Source of the DNA: Leucobacter sp. cx-328 | GTDB taxonomy: Bacteria > Actinomycetota > Actinomycetes > Actinomycetales > Microbacteriaceae | NCBI RefSeq assembly: GCF_014530035.1 | Contig: NZ_JACVMX010000004.1 | Location: 1-64,000, forward strand | DNA length: 64,000 nucleotides | Direction: 5' to 3' | Part shown: positions 63,731 to 64,000 of the stretch, in pieces | Layout: each line of letters begins with the position of its first letter | How positions within the stretch are numbered: the first letter of the stretch is position 1 | The notes under the pieces: generated by a model | What the model was told of the DNA's origin: nothing | The model's input: only the letters and a program-made list of their open reading frames with translations | Database searches by the model: none | Made by a program: the position numbers and the translations under genes

Positions 63731-64000
63731 TTTCCTGTCATTTCCAGACGCATCACGATCGCGTCTACATTGCCCGGCTGGTAGTACCCGGGGCGCACCC
63801 CGATCTGCTCGAAGCCGAGTGATTCGTATAGTTTCTGGGCGACGGAGTTGTCGCCCCGCACCTCAAGGAAGATTCGCTCAACACCGCGCCTGGTGGCTTC
63901 TGCGAGCAGTTCGGCCATGATCCGCCGCCCCTGCCCGGTACCGCGAGCTGATGCGTCAACAGCGATGGTCTGAATATCGCCGTCGGGACCGACCGCGAGG
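63727..64000 (-). CDS. rimI: Ribosomal protein S18-alanine N-acetyltransferase RimI (partial)
   Basis: Only the C-terminal part is in the window; the gene runs off the right edge. The GNAT acetyl-CoA motif [14 protein letters not shown] and [21 protein letters not shown], then [19 protein letters not shown], identify a RimI-type acetyltransferase. The reading frame is open from the edge to the stop at 63727, so an ATG at 63918 is an internal methionine. It lies directly upstream of tsaD. Confidence 0.9.
   Translation of the reverse strand, partial: LAVGPDGDIQTIAVDASARGTGQGRRIMAELLAEATRRGVERIFLEVRGDNSVAQKLYESLGFEQIGVRPGYYQPGNVDAIVMRLEMTGK

Overview
The window is about 60% G+C and reads as a chromosomal segment of a high-GC Gram-positive bacterium (Actinomycetota). 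The gene set suggests Micrococcales, probably Microbacteriaceae or a close relative. Supporting signs are a tmRNA encoding the tag ANAKRTDFALAA, prfB without a programmed frameshift, guaB plus a guaB3 paralogue, a DUF3817 gene next to guaA, SURF1, GTP-type PEP carboxykinase, a CIRCE-controlled groES and many GTG starts. The genus call is inference. I saw no rRNA operon, insertion sequence, CRISPR array, prophage module or replication origin.

Layout. 0.3-8 kb: tRNA-Lys(CTT), a small zinc-ribbon protein, histidinol phosphatase, a copper pair (membrane protein plus PCuAC chaperone), and an envelope group (unknown exported protein, LCP ligase, SEDS polymerase) that converges on and overlaps an EEP-family phosphatase gene. 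8-12.7 kb: ssrA, smpB, ftsX, ftsE and prfB, all on the minus strand. 12.8-20.7 kb: a polyamine locus with an APC permease, potDABC on the minus strand, and a divergent Lrp/AsnC regulator with a class III aminotransferase. 20.8-24.9 kb: gltS, rpsO, an inositol-monophosphatase-family gene and a second, orphan polyamine-type binding protein. 24.9-37.1 kb: a large molybdenum cofactor region (DUF6457-mobA-moeA; fdhD; fmdA-fmdB; modA-modB-moaA; moaE-moeB; moaD-moeA-moaC-mogA), followed by an AraC-type regulator. 38.3-48.4 kb: purine permease, FKBP, FAH-family hydrolase, aspartase, MFS exporter, htpX-lemA, an unusual tRNA with anticodon TAA and an Ltp-type surface protein. 48.5-53 kb: pckG, a RamB-type regulator and a Bax-inhibitor-1 protein. 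53.3-60.5 kb: GMP and IMP synthesis (guaA, guaB3, guaB) with SURF1, rarD and groES. 60.5-64 kb: a THUMP-like methyltransferase, a TetR regulator, tsaD and the truncated rimI.

How genes work together. The molybdenum region has nearly the whole cofactor pathway (MoaA, C, D, E, MoeB, MogA, two MoeA, MobA). It also holds molybdate uptake genes (ModA, ModB, but no ModC), FdhD, which activates formate dehydrogenase, and a formamidase that releases formate and ammonia. This points to formate oxidation by a molybdenum enzyme encoded elsewhere. The pot operon, aminotransferase and AsnC regulator look like a polyamine uptake and catabolism unit.

The least expected signals are three copies of a 55-56 bp intergenic repeat, all in the same orientation (8290, 41610 and 53156). 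Others are a class I tRNA with a Leu(UAA) anticodon, a molybdate transporter without its ATPase, a 132 bp convergent overlap of two conserved genes, a 26-codon signal-like small ORF beside ssrA, and a palindrome-rich gap before tetR.
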